A DNA stretch of 64,000 nucleotides from Kingdonia uniflora (Eukaryota > Streptophyta > Magnoliopsida > Ranunculales > Circaeasteraceae), in the NCBI GenBank assembly GCA_014058105.1, contig JACGCM010001659.1:1488001-1552000 (forward strand). Reading direction: 5' to 3'. Every line of letters starts with the position of its first letter. Position 1 is the stretch's first letter. Positions 1 to 11,680 of the stretch are shown here, piece by piece. The notes under the pieces were generated by a model. That model had not been told where the DNA came from. It saw only the letters and a list, made by a program, of their open reading frames with translations, and searched no databases. The position numbers and the translations under genes were made by a program.

Positions 1-3000
1 GATTAAGTTTACCCATTAGCAATCTTGTGAAAGGGATAATGAACACCATAGGGGCTCTTCCTGCCTAATTGATCAAGAACATGTGGGAGGTGATCAATGT
101 TTGTGAGAGTTTGAATAGGTCGTGGGAGGAGAATGAGGTAGAGAGGAGAATATCTTTTAAAGATGTTTTACAGTTTATGGTGTGAAAAACTATTCTGGAA
201 GTAGAGGTGCATACTTCTGTTCGAGCTCATCTCGATCGCCTTTCTTCGATCTGAATTCAGCAGGTCGAATGTGAAATGATAATGTAATTTGGGTAAAAGG
301 TGATTGCCTTCAAAAAGAAGATGAAGAACCCATAAAACTTTTATATAGAACTGTGAGGAAAAGTAAGTGTAATAGTATATTATATCGAACTGCTGTTATT
401 GTGTGTTGTTATGTTGTTAATGGCGTGTGTTATTTTACAGGTCCTTAGTCGAAGGTGAAGAAGATGGAGTCCCTGTTAGTTATTGTTGCTCAAGAAGGAG
501 TCAAGCTCGAGGTAATTCTGAAGGACCTCGGTATTAACCGACATAAAAGAACTAACAGTAGGTCTGAGAAGGTACAAAAGTCTCAGGCAAAGAGACTAAC
601 AATATGAGAGGGGCCGATGGAAAGAAGCCTGTGGCTTTGCCAAAGGCCACTAAGTTAGATTTTGCAGATGTTCCAAAATTTACTACGTCGAGCAAGTTAG
701 CTCAAACATTTTTGAAGAAGAGGGTTGTGAAGTGTGGTTTGGCCTCTGGAACCACGGGGTGTGGTGAGGTCGAGGTGGAAGCAAAAAAGATGAGGGTAGA
801 TACTCCTGCTAGAGTGACTAGGGTAAAGGTCGTGGAGAATCGACTTGCAGAGGAAGATGAGCGGAGAGCTGTGGAGGATAGGGCGAGGCTTACAGCTTGC
901 AATGGTGTTAAGGAGATGTACAGAGTGGTAAGTTTTGATGATTTGTATGTTTATGAATTTTGTATTGTGATTCGAGCTGAAAATATGTTTGATTTTTTAT
1001 GTAGGCTGCTCGGCTGATGAAGGGGATCAGCCTCAGGATCGAGGAGGAAAAAGTTAAGCTCGAAAATGGGAAGGTAAAGCTCGAGAAGAAGGTGGCTCAA
1101 TTAAAGTCTAATCTGGTTCAGGAGGGGAAGTGACTGGATTTTGTAAAGGCTGTACAGGAGGTACAAATTAGCACGCTAATAGAAGAAGCGAAGAAGAACC
1201 TAGATGAGGTGGTAGTCTAGCGTGACAGACTTGGGCGCCAACTCATCAAAGTGGGGTACTCCAAAGCTGAGGTAAAAGACATTATGGAGGGCACCTACGT
1301 TGAAGAGGACTTGGTAGAAGAGGAGGTGGCTGGTGTTGTAGGAGAGTTGGATGGCGTTTCTCCCCAAACTGAGTTAGAGAACCAAGGGGATGATAATGAG
1401 AATCCAGAGAATGAAAAAGAGAAGGTAGAGTAAAATTGCTGAATTTTTGGTTGTGTTTATGTGGGGTTTAAGAATTGTAATTGTATGAAATATTATTTTG
1501 ATGGATAAACTTCTGTAGGCTAAGAGATGTTTGTAAACCTTGCTTGTAGAAACTTAAAGATATGCGCCTCAGAATAAAAGAATTAGAGAATGAGCTCGCT
1601 AAGGTGAAAGACGCATTAGCGTCCCTGTTGACTTCGCAATCGAAGCTACATGTTAGAAAAGAGCAATAAATATTTGACATGTATGTTGCATTACTATAGA
1701 GCTACCAAGCAAAATTTAGAAAAATAGAAATAGACCTTAGATGTGTTGGAAATATTAAGGGTAATGGTAATCAAATGTGTCCATAATACCAAAGTTTTGA
1801 GAAAGTTAGAACATAGAAAATGTGTACCTTGAATTTTGATGTTGACTTATGGCCAATGAACTGAGATCATACTTCAACCTTAAGTTTATAAGCAGTCATC
1901 ATAATAATATATTGTCAGAAAATAGAAATCTGTTAGAAGTTGAAAGTCTCATCTATTATGATTGAATGTTGAGTGTTGTTGAATCGAACTTGACATATTG
2001 TATCTGTGATGTAGGTCAAATTGGAGTGAGCTTGCTTGAGTGAACAAGAGATACTCTAATATAATCAAGAGTTGTGCCGAAGTTTGATAGGATGAGAGAG
2101 GCAAATGAAGATATGGAGGATCAACACGTCAAAGTTTATTTCAAGTTCGTCGAGGCAACACAAACTGCTAAAGATCGGACTCGAAAGATTGAGGAAAAAG
2201 ATGCTGAAATTAATAAGGGATAAGAAGAGCTTGAGGAGGTGAAAAAGGAGACAGTGAAGCTTTAAAGCCGGAATGATGTGTTGATGATGAAGAGTAAGGA
2301 TGCGGACATGGCTCGATACTGTATCCAGTCGTTAGTAATGACAGAAAAAGAGTTACAAAGTTTTGTGGCCAGTCTGATCGGCTAAATAATTAGCAAAACG
2401 AACGAGCAAGTAATGGTAATCAAATGTGTCCATAATACCAAAGTTTTGGCCAGTCTGATAGGTTTATCTAGTGAGTTCCAAAAGTGAAAAGGAGTGATTG
2501 AAGAGTAAAATGATTGAGAAAGATAGCTAGCTGAAGAGAGCTTGAGATGACCTATCCAAATCCAAAATTGTGGTTGAGCAGTTGAGTGAGGCTTTACATG
2601 CTAAAGATATAGATTTTCGAATGGTCCAAAGACGATGCAATGAATTGAATGAGAGGGTGGCCCAATTGAAGGCCGATTTGGCTATGACCAATTCACATGT
2701 CAAGAAGACCAATACTGGAGAATAGTCGAGGAAGAATAAAGGGGATGTCGGGGTCTTCATTGTAAAAGGGGATGTAGTTGACCTATCAACTCGAATTAAA
2801 GAGCTGAAGGCGGATATAGCTCGAATTCAGGCTCATGTGATAAGAAGAAATGAGCGTTTGAGGGAGAGCCAAGGTAAGTTGGATATTGCTCATAACAGAG
2901 AGCGGGAGTTAGAGCGGGTGATCAGGGGTAATGATAAATTGATAAGAAAAAAAGATGAATTGTTAAATAAGTCTCCTACTGGGGGAAATATAGGTAAAGG

Positions 3001-3140
3001 CAGGGAGTTCGTGGAACTTCGTGCTCAGGTGGCAGAATAGAATGTACAACACTGTTTGGAGATTGAAATCTCACCTGTTGAATCGATAGAACGAGAATAT
3101 CGAAGTGGAGAAACTGGGGACTTAAACGATAGTACCGCTT
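1..3140 (+). pseudogene. Antisense coiled-coil ORF of the Tat-like retrotransposon (aORF)
   Basis: Plus-strand coding remnants run convergently towards the minus-strand integrase. Open pieces include 604-1017, 1251-1433, about 1561-1670, 2077-2400 and 2560-3040. Between them are many in-frame stops, so the gene is dead here. The translated text is rich in E, K, R and L with heptad-like spacing, so it predicts long coiled coils. A piece near 1246-1300 (GYSKAEVKDI..GTYVEE) resembles the C-terminal part of plant proteins I recognise as Tat additional ORFs, often annotated as 'putative gypsy type transposon'. An intron with GTAAG donor near 930 and TAG acceptor near 1003 joins two coiled-coil segments in frame. 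Function is unknown; structural or DNA-binding roles have been suggested for the family. Confidence 0.6.
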
Positions 3141-4230
3141 CAGTCACCTAGTGTTCCATGGATTTGGAATTTGAACTCCATGCTCCATCATGAGATAATA
3201 TGATCCCATACCAGTTCGACCAATGACGAGAAATGGACCTTTCCAGTTTTCTGCCAACTTCCTGGCATGTGCTTCTCTTCTATGTTATGGAATCTCTCTG
3301 AGGACGAGATCATCGATTTGGAATTCACAACTTTGGACTCTTCTGCTGTATGAGTTGGCCAGCATATGGTGATAACGACCTAGGTCGGTGATAATAGGTC
3401 GGTGATAACACGTTCCCTAGTTTCATCGATCCAATTCATATTGCAGGCTAATTCAAACTTAATTTCTTCGTCTGTAAGCTCATGATCTTTGACGGGATGG
3501 TGGTATTTTGTTGGAATGACGGCTTCGGTGCCATAGGCTAGGAGGAAGGGGGTACAGCCGGTTGATTGACATGGAGTGGTGCGGTAAGCCCATAAGACAT
3601 GAGGAAGCTCTCGTATCCAATTTCTTTTTTTCTGTGATTGAAGCCTTTTCTTGAGTCCATCTACTATGGTTTTGTTGGTGATTTCAACTTGGCCATTGCG
3701 TTGAGGGTAGTAGGGATTGGATGGTGAGTAAATGATGTTGTGTTTGTTGAGGAAGGCTACAACTTTCTTTCTAACGAATTGTGGCCCGTTATCTATCTGA
3801 ATTAGGTAGGGGCATCCAAACCATGTGATAATGCGTCCCAGATAAAAGAGATGACCTCTTCCTCTCTTGTTCGACAGAGTGGAACTGTATCTACCCATTT
3901 TGTGAAATAATTTATTGCTACGAGTAGGAATCGTCGGCTACCTGAAGTGTTAGGAAATTCTCCGACGAGATCGAGTGCCCATCGCTTAAATGGCCAAAAA
4001 AAACTTGCTTGCATGTAGTTCGAGCACATGGGCGCGGATCATGTGTCCATGTCGCTGACATATGTCGTATTTGCGTAAGTACTCTTCTGCTTTTTTGCGC
4101 ATTCCTGGCCATAATACTCCTTGTGTAATCGCTCTGTTAGCGAGTGATCGACCTGCAGTATGAGAGCCACAAGTTCCTTCATGTAAAATTTTGAGCATTC
4201 CATCTACTTTGTTTTTGGAGAGGCACTTAA
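3119..4230 (-). pseudogene. Ty3/gypsy integrase (pol 3' end)
   Basis: Integrase inserts the retrotransposon cDNA into the chromosome. Reading the minus strand, the zinc-binding HHCC region lies around 4198-4050 (HEGTCGSH...CQRHG). The core follows: first Asp in RWALDLVGEFP, second in QIDNGPQF (near 3800), and the distant Glu in NGQVEITNK (near 3700). A C-terminal segment (LVLREIP..W.GPFLV) ends near 3119. At least three frames are needed to read it, so there are frameshifts. It ends just before the convergent coiled-coil ORF. Confidence 0.85.
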
Positions 4231-4619
4231 GATAAGGCCTCGTAACTGAACGACGATAAAAAAAACCATTTTAAACTATGCAATGCTTTGAGTTCTAGAT
4301 TAACTGTCGACGTTCCTTCGAATCTGTTGGAAGGAGCCATTTGTATTGGTTATCGGGGCCAAGATAGGCAATTAGGGGCTTTTGCCAATCGTCGTCCTCC
4401 TATTTATCACCCCCAGTATTTTATCGTGCATACATGATGGAGATCAATATTGGGGGTTGATATCACTTCGATCTGTTAATATCTTGCTTCTGTACCCAAG
4501 ACTCCAGCTAAATAAGCTAAGAAATTGGCGTATCTATTTTCACCTCGAGGAAGATAATCGAGAGTTACTTTCGCAAACTTGTTTATCCTATTTACAACGA
4601 GGGCTGCATATTTGATCAT

Positions 4620-5420
4620 CTTGTCATTCTTCTTGTACTATTCAGAGTAATGGTAGATGATGAGTAGAGAATCTGCATATACGGAGAGTTTTGGGATGCC
4701 AAACTCGAGTACAAGGTTGAGTCTGTGAATTAGAGCTTCGTATTCTGTGACATTGTTGGAGGCTTCAAAATCCATGTGGTTTGGGTAATCAATAGGATTC
4801 CAATTCCTGACCCTGCATGTCTTGCTGAACCATCTGTAAGAAGTCTCCACCCTTTCCTTGTAACCCATTCAGCTCACTCGTCAAATGTTTTGGTGGATGG
4901 ATCTTCTGTAATTTTTTCGGTAAGGTCAGGATCGTGTTCCTCCCAATCGGAGTGGCCTAACTTTTTTCTGAATGTCATTGTTCGAACTTGATATCATGTT
5001 CTCCCAAACTGACTGACCATTGTTGCACTCTTCGTGATTTTTCTTTTTTAGATAAAACTTCCCAGAGTAAGTAGTTCATCATGACTTTTATTTAATGAGC
5101 CTGTAAGTAGTGTTTAAGTTTATGTGAAGTATAAACAAGAGTTAGAAGGAGTCTCTTGATTTTAGAATACCTTATTTCTCCTGGGGTGAGGGTTTTGATG
5201 ATGAAATAAACTAGCTTCTCGATCTTCCCTTCAAGTCGAATAAAAACTGGGCTGATAAAAGTGTATGTAAGTGTTAGGTAAATGATTAGTTCTTCATTAT
5301 CTACCGGGGTGCTCATGATGGGAGACTTCCCCAGATAGGTTTTGATTTTATGAAAAACTGTCTCACATTTTGATGTCCATTGGATCTCAGCATTGGGTTG
5401 AACTTTTCCTCATTTGGTGT
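4620..5420 (-). pseudogene. Ty3/gypsy RNase H domains
   Basis: RNase H degrades the RNA strand during reverse transcription. Two pieces are readable on the minus strand. One at 5316-5092 contains the segment ending TLVYTSHKLKHYLQAH, the usual connection/RNase H text of Ty3/gypsy pol. The other at 4868-4638 contains FEASNNVTEYEALIH..L and VYADSLL, the archaeal-type RNase H signature with its Glu and Asp. Two tandem RNase H domains fit the Tat lineage. Stops separate the pieces. Confidence 0.7.
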
Positions 5421-5429
5421 AACCTTGGA

Positions 5430-6330
5430 GTAATAGGAACAACCAATAACAGCGATCTAAAGATTTAAAAACAAATTTGTTGATAGAGGCAATCTTGCCG
5501 GCAAGTTTTTATACGTCATTTATTGTTTTGGGAGATGGCATGTTGAAGAGAGCTTGCATCTAGATCGGTCTCAATCCCCTTATTGCTAAAGAAATAGTTA
5601 AGGAATCAGCCTGAATGTACTCCGAATTAACATTTGTCTGGATTAAGTCGCATTCGGTAAGATCATAGAATGTTAAATATTATGGTTTGATCTGTGATAT
5701 AGTTAGCTGATTGTAAGCTCTTGCACAGGAGATTATCGATGTAGACTTTAATAATTTTTCCCAGGTGTGCTTTGAACATAGTTGTCATTAACCGTTAATA
5801 AGTCGCATCTGCCTTATTTACTCCAAAGGGTATGACTTTGTAACAGTAAAACCATCTTTTAGTTATGAAAGTGGTATTTTTATGATCTTCTTCCAAGAGA
5901 GGAATCTGATTGTATTCAGAAGCAACGTCCATCATAGAAAGGAGTTCCTGACCTACCGTTGAATCAAGAATTTAATGGATGATGGAAAGAAGGAACTGTC
6001 CTTTGGAGTGTGTTTGTTTAGATTGGTGAAATCTACGCAAACTCAGACCTTTTTATTCTTCTTTAGAACAACGTCGATGCTGGAGATCAAATCTGGATAT
6101 TTGGCTTATCGAATGAATCCTATATTGATTAACTTTTTGATCTTAATGTTAACTTCATCTCGAAGAAGAGGTGAGAGTCATCATTATTTCTGTTTGCCCA
6201 CTAGTGCGTTGATGTTGATGGCTAATCTATGACATGTCTTTGATGGATCCACCCCGGGCATTTCTTCGAAAGTCCACGCAAAGATGTCTCGATTCTTTCG
6301 TAAAAAGTGAATGAGAGCATCCTTCTCATG
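5430..6330 (-). pseudogene. Ty3/gypsy reverse transcriptase, decayed
   Basis: The minus strand reads, with stops and shifts, through the RT fingers and palm: LLSMMDVASEYNQIPL, then FCYKVIPFG-like text, then VYIDNLL. The last should be the YxDD box; here the second catalytic aspartate is Asn, so the enzyme would be inactive even without the stop codons. No long open frame survives. The position between protease and RNase H is the normal one. Confidence 0.65.
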
Positions 6331-6445
6331 ATGGACCAGCTTGGTACCGATAAAAGTACCTCGGCTAGGTCTTTCAATGTTGATTAATTCTATAGGCTCT
6401 TATGTTGAAGGTTGATCATCAAGGTGATCAGCTTTCTGTAAATTG

Positions 6446-7081
6446 TTATACAACATATCTGTCTGATGTATCTAGAATGGCAGATATGGTATTCTCGCAA
6501 GCTCTGAAAATCTTTTGGCTGCCTTTGATTTCACAGATGATATCATTTTGTTTGAAGTGAAGTGTTTGATGATAAGTGGAAGCGCTTGCTTCCATGTTGT
6601 GAATCCAGCAGCGGCCCATAATGCCGAGATAATGAGATTTTGCGTTGATGACGTAGAATGCGACGTTGATTGTGGCTGGTCCAGCGGTGATATGTAAGAT
6701 GATTTTATCAACTCGTTTTCCTCTAGAACCATTGAATCCACTGATATCGGTGTCGCGTGAATTAACTTGATCGGCCAAACCCATCTGATCGATCGTGCTT
6801 TGAAAAAGAATATCAATACCGCTTCTAATATCGATTATCATTGTATGCATGACAAACTTATTCATCTTGAGCATTATTACTAATGCATCATGATGTGCAA
6901 ATTTGATGTGACTAATGTTGCAAACTTCGAATAAAATCTCAAGCCGGTGATTGCTCAACTCAGGAATAAGCATAGCTTCTTTATCTTGTGGTGTCAAATC
7001 ACGACATTCTGATAATCTCCTGCACTTGAATTTGTAAGAGTTGTTGATCTGATAAATCTTGATCATGTTATTATGGTACAT
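6446..7081 (-). pseudogene. Ty3/gypsy aspartic protease region
   Basis: A 211-residue open stretch resembles the protease region of Tat-like polyproteins: HHDALVIMLKMN, then VMHTMIIDIRSGIDILF, where the catalytic D-(G/S) motif is changed to DIRS, then a long C-terminal part with YLGIMGRCWI (usual ILGRPxL). Protease would cut the gag-pol polyprotein. It is the longest intact piece of this element, but the active-site motif is not standard and the frame is closed at both ends. Confidence 0.7.
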
Positions 7082-7684
7082 ATGGTATAAATATTTCTCC
7101 TCAGCTTGATCTTCGACCTGGACTACTTTGAGCTACTTCTTATAGCTGCCATCCTTGTATGATTCCAGGTCGATAATGTATTCATACATTCGCTCATCGT
7201 TAAAAATGAATTCCAACAACCTCTATAAAACATAGCAGTTGCCAATAGAATGACGATTTACCTTGTGATGCATGCAGTACGGGTGACCTTCGATTAGTTC
7301 CAATTTGAGCTGGCAAACGGGTCGGGTCATAACGGGTTCGAGCGTCAAATAGGCAAACCCAAACCCGACCTATTTAACTAAACGGGTCGGGTTTGGGTCG
7401 ACCTATATTCAGTTCATATAACAATATTCAGTTCAGATAATAGCAATACAACATAAGAGTGTTTAGTTCAGATAACAACAATATAACAATACAGATAACA
7501 ATATTAAGTTCAACAGATTACATTAATAGTTCATACAATCATATTTCATAGAGTATTCAGTTAAACAGATACAACAATACAAAATCACAGATACAGATGA
7601 GATAACAATGATACTTCAAAACCAAATAGATACCAGCAATACAGTTCAAAGTAGTTTAGATTCAGAATGTAAAACACTAAACTG

Positions 7685-7990
7685 AAACTATTAGGCTAGG
7701 TAGTTCAAAGCAGTTCAATAAACAATAACATCACAATAGTTCAAACTTTAAAGAATTCAGAAAGTAAAATAGCAGTTGGGCTAGACAACAACATCACAAC
7801 AGCATTATAACAACATCACAACAGTTCAGCAGTTAGGCTAGGCAGTTCAGGAATTAAAACAGCAGCAGTTCACAATAGTTCAACAATTAGGCTAAGCAGT
7901 CCAGAAAGGCAGAAAGTAAAATAGTAGTTCGGCAATATCGCAACAATTCGCAGCAGTTTAGCAGTTAGGCTAGGCAGTCCAGAAAGTAAA
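7685..7990. repeat. Degenerate tandem repeats in hAT element 1
   Basis: A roughly 20-base unit resembling AGTTAGGCTAGGCAGTTCAG recurs at about 7690, 7831, 7887 and 7961. It is embedded in a wider CAGTTCA/ACAACAATA-rich repeat field that starts near 7410. Units differ in sequence and spacing. Confidence 0.7.
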
Positions 7991-8673
7991 ATGGCAGTCT
8001 GACCTATAAGGCTATCAAAACTGAAGTTGTGTGAAAAATACTGAAAGGTACCAGCCAATATATTCAACATATATCCTACTTGCATGACGTACGTGCCTCG
8101 CATAGAGATACGTGGGTACGTACCTCACGCAAGCCGGGTTCAACATATTACGCTTTAACCAATATTATAAAAATACTATAAGAAACCAATTTACTTGATC
8201 TCCCCAAATACAGTCTCAACGCATCACAAAATATCCTTACTCTAACCGAGTCATCCACCAATCATTACTATATTTTCAAGCTATATCATATTATTAAACC
8301 AGTCTTTCAATACATGTTTCCGACATATCAGAAAACCTTTATGATATCATTCAGCCTTCTTGTCCTTGGCATTTAACAAGGCTACGTAAGAATGCTAAAA
8401 GCTGATTACATTTAAACATACTGAAAAAACATAAAATGTATACCAAATCATGTGTTCGTCAATTCCATCCATCAAAACGCAAAGAAACTTGAGCCGTCCA
8501 GCCTCGTCCTGTAAAAAATTAAAACTAGTTACCCCAAATGGAATTTCCATAACAACTATCAAAATCATAACTTGTTATTATTTTATCGTAAATTCGCAAC
8601 TCTAGGTATTCTTTAAATATCACATTGCAAATAATTTAATCAAAAATAGGTACAATAAAAATTAAAAATTGTT

Positions 8674-8942
8674 ACCTCCTTCTTACATTTCTCCTCCGTT
8701 GCAATATAAGCCCCTGAAATCAAAACATCCCCACTACCTCCCTCGTCCTTACTCGAAGAAACAATCTTCAACATCTCCACTTTCACCTTATTATGACTCC
8801 TCAAATTCAATTGTTTACTACTCAACCTAGTACTACTCCTCGAAACCCTCGCCGATAAATCGTTATCAACAACTTCCTCTGAATACTCCTCTTCAGGATC
8901 AGTGTCAGCTCTACGAGTACTTCCAATCTCGAGTTCACCACT
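8674..8942 (-). pseudogene. Exon-like coding stretch inside hAT element 1, unknown protein
   Basis: On the minus strand a polypyrimidine tract and CAG acceptor (…CCTTTTACAG) precede an acidic, serine-rich open stretch of about 90 codons beginning SGELEIGSTRRADTDPEEEY. It ends at a GTAACA donor. A second acceptor at about 8512 leads into DEAGRLKFLCVLMDGIDEHM. The arrangement looks like two exons of a host gene carried by the transposon, or of the element's own lost gene. I do not recognise the protein. Confidence 0.4.
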
Positions 8943-10253
8943 GTAAAAGGCACAAAAACTAACAACACATAAACTAACAACACAGAAACAAGATATCAGG
9001 CTATCAGCCCTAAGTGAAGAAATTACCTCAATAATTGATATCAGGCTATCAACAAATCTGCAATTCAGCACAAAAACAACTTTAGAGCACTCTTTTCTCA
9101 ACAACTCACGACAGTGACAAGTGACAACACTTTTTCAGTTTCTCTCAAGTCTCAACAGTACTCTTCTTTTTTGAATTTGATTTGAGAAAATACCAACTAA
9201 TTAACAAATATTATAAACCCCATGTGTTATTGTTTGTTTTGAGAAGAATAGAAGATGAATTAATTTTGATTTTTGAGGATTGATTATTTGATTTTAGGAG
9301 GAGACTAGGAGAGTCTATGGTTGTTGTTGAGGAGGAGAGGCTGCGACTTTGATCTTTGAAAATTGAGAGTGAGAGTGCGAGGAGATATCAAAAGGGTTAA
9401 GGGTTTGGTTGTATTACCAAAAGGGTATTATGTTATACTACATATTTACAAGTATACCTAAACCTAAATAGGTCACGGGTCAACCCGAGTTACTTAAGGT
9501 AAACCCTAACCTGACCCATTTATTAAATTGGTTAGGCGGGTTAGAGTCAAATGACCCGCGACCCATTAAGGATAAACCCAAACCCCCTTAAAACCGGGTT
9601 GGGTCGGGTCGGGTTGGAGGGTCGCGGGTCACTTTGCTGACTCTAGTTCCAATGGTTGAGATGGACGGTATAACTTATCCTTTGATAGAATTGGAAAAAT
9701 TGTGGAGATGCGGACATTCATCTTAGGGAGGATCGGTTTGGGTAATGTACCACTTTTTTTAGGGTTGCCAATGTTGGCCTTGGAAAGCTTTTGATCACCC
9801 TGATTCTCCTTCGGTTCATTATTTTGTTTTGTAGGTAGACCTTTAGTGGTTAAGACTAGGGGTACAAGTTTTGTATGAACTTTCAATTTTTTCCGAAATC
9901 CGATCAGATTTTTCCAATTTTGGAACCCTATTTTACAGTTCCGATTTTCGAAAATTCGATTTCTGATTTTTTCCAAAAAATTCGGATCGGAATCGGATAG
10001 GCTTCTGTAATTACGAAATTTTGAATTTTTCAAAAATAACCGATCCGATTTTTCCGAATAATATTATTCCGATTTAATCCAAATACTCGATTCCGATTTA
10101 GTCCGAGTAATAACATAATTTAAAGTTAAAACTAGGGCTCATTCATTTCTCTACTGCCTCCCCTTCCCTTTCCTTCTCTACTGCCTCCCTCCTTACTTAG
10201 GGTTTGAATTGCCTCCTCCTCCTCCCCCTCCCCCTCTCTCTTTCTCTCCATCT

Positions 10254-10445
10254 ATCATGCCAACGATAGGTTCTCTCTCCATCTATCATCCTAACGATAG
10301 GGTTTGAATTGTGTGTGATTCTCTGTTAATGATAGGTTCGATGATTCAGAGGTTGGGGATTTGGGAACGTTGCTAAGAAGATTGTTATTGGGAACGATTC
10401 AGAGGTTGGGGATTTGGGAATTTCAATTGCTATTGGGGATTTGGG
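10254..10445 (+). repeat. Short direct repeats in hAT element 2
   Basis: Two copies of a TCTATCATGCCAACGATAGG-like unit lie near 10251 and 10281. Two copies of GATTCAGAGGTTGGGGATTT lie near 10340 and 10396. The rest of the stretch to 11480 shows no gene. Confidence 0.6.
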
Positions 10446-11488
10446 ATTTGGAAACTCCAATTCACATCTGCATATATTAAGAAGATTCAGTGGTTGGTTT
10501 AGCTATGAACTCCAATTTTTTTTTCTCTCTCTATAGATTTTGATTTGGGTTTATTTAACTCAGTTTATGCTTGACTGCTCTCATTGCTTAAATTTTTAAG
10601 GGAAATTCATCTCTTTGAGAACACTAAGACCACTTCATAAAACCTGAAATGTAGCGTCCATCAGGCAGGCTCACAGAGGGTTGTTTTAGCATAAATCTTA
10701 ATCATCCAAAGGCAGAAAGTAATAGATTAGAGAAGACTGAAATTTCCTCTGATATTAGCTAAAAGATGGAACAAATCTTTTGAATTAAAACAACTTTCTC
10801 TGCAGTTACATTAGCATAGATCATAAAAAACTTAAGATTTCCATGAAGAGTTCATAGTTTTTTTTAGAGAATGAGGCTAGTCACTCTAAGCAACCAGTTC
10901 ATAGTTTTTTACTCTCCTTTTCCATGCTTTAAAGGTTAGCCTGAGATGGTCTTGAAATTGATCTTCACCTTTTGGCAAGGACATGGGGAAAACACTGTAT
11001 ATTGTTAATGAAGACATGACTCTAGAGTAGGCCTACTCTATGGTTAAATATCGGTACACTCACCTGAAATGTTGACAGAAATGCCATAAATAGCTTTGTA
11101 AGAAACTACCATTTTCAACAAACAAACAAGATCATGAATCCCCTTGTGAATATCATCAATTAACAAGTCAGGTGGAGAATAGGTACCAATTACACAACAA
11201 CATCAAGACCTTACAACTTTATCTCATATAATGCTTTTGGGGTTATGTTTCAAACCAACCTTGAGATCCAACATAAACACTTGATACGAGAATAATCTTG
11301 TGCTATCGATAACTGAAAGTATAAGAAAAACCAAGGACAATATATATGCCTCACACTCTAATAGCTTATATTTTATGAAAACACTTTACTTTATAACTTA
11401 AGTTACTTTCTGTTTATCGATAAAATAAGAAGTTAATTTCTGCTTATATGTATGTGACTGTAGAATGCTAATTCTTGGCTTGTTCAGA

Positions 11489-11680
11489 TACACAGGCGAG
11501 GTTTTCTTTGAGATGGAGAAATTCGGAGCATCATACACAGTTCTCTATGCTTCTGAACCATATATGTCAATTTTTTACCGAGCACTGGATAGGTTTCTTG
11601 CTAAAAGCACTCTAGGAAATGCTACCTTCTGTGATGGAGTTTGTCAGATTAAATCGTCACTTCTGGAAGGGCTTCTAGTG
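11489..11680 (+). pseudogene. Captured exon-like fragment in hAT element 2, unknown protein
   Basis: A CTTGTTCAG acceptor is followed by an open stretch of 64 codons and a GTAAGT donor at 11681, a textbook internal exon. The protein reads YTGEVFFEMEKFGASYTVL, then YMSIFYRALDRFLAKSTLG and CQIKSSLLEGLL. It does not resemble hAT transposase domains. The surrounding hAT element shows no other coding text, so I infer a host-gene exon picked up by the element. I could not name the parent gene. Confidence 0.5.

Larger units (their letters stand above)
7305..9645. mobile_element. hAT-superfamily element 1, non-autonomous, in gag
   Basis: Perfect 8-bp target duplication GTTCCAAT lies at 7297-7304 and 9646-9653. 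The imperfect inverted ends are TTGAGCTGGCAAA (left) and TAGAGTCAGCAAA (right, reversed). Both flanks carry the CGGGTC/GACCCG-rich subterminal repeats seen in many plant hATs (7318-7400 and 9470-9630). No hAT transposase text was seen. Inside are degenerate CAGTTCAG-type repeats and exon-like stretches. Confidence 0.8.

Noticed and set aside
7410..8000. CRISPR-like regular repeats
   Set aside because: Units vary in length and sequence and spacers are not uniform. They are degenerate tandem repeats in a plant hAT.
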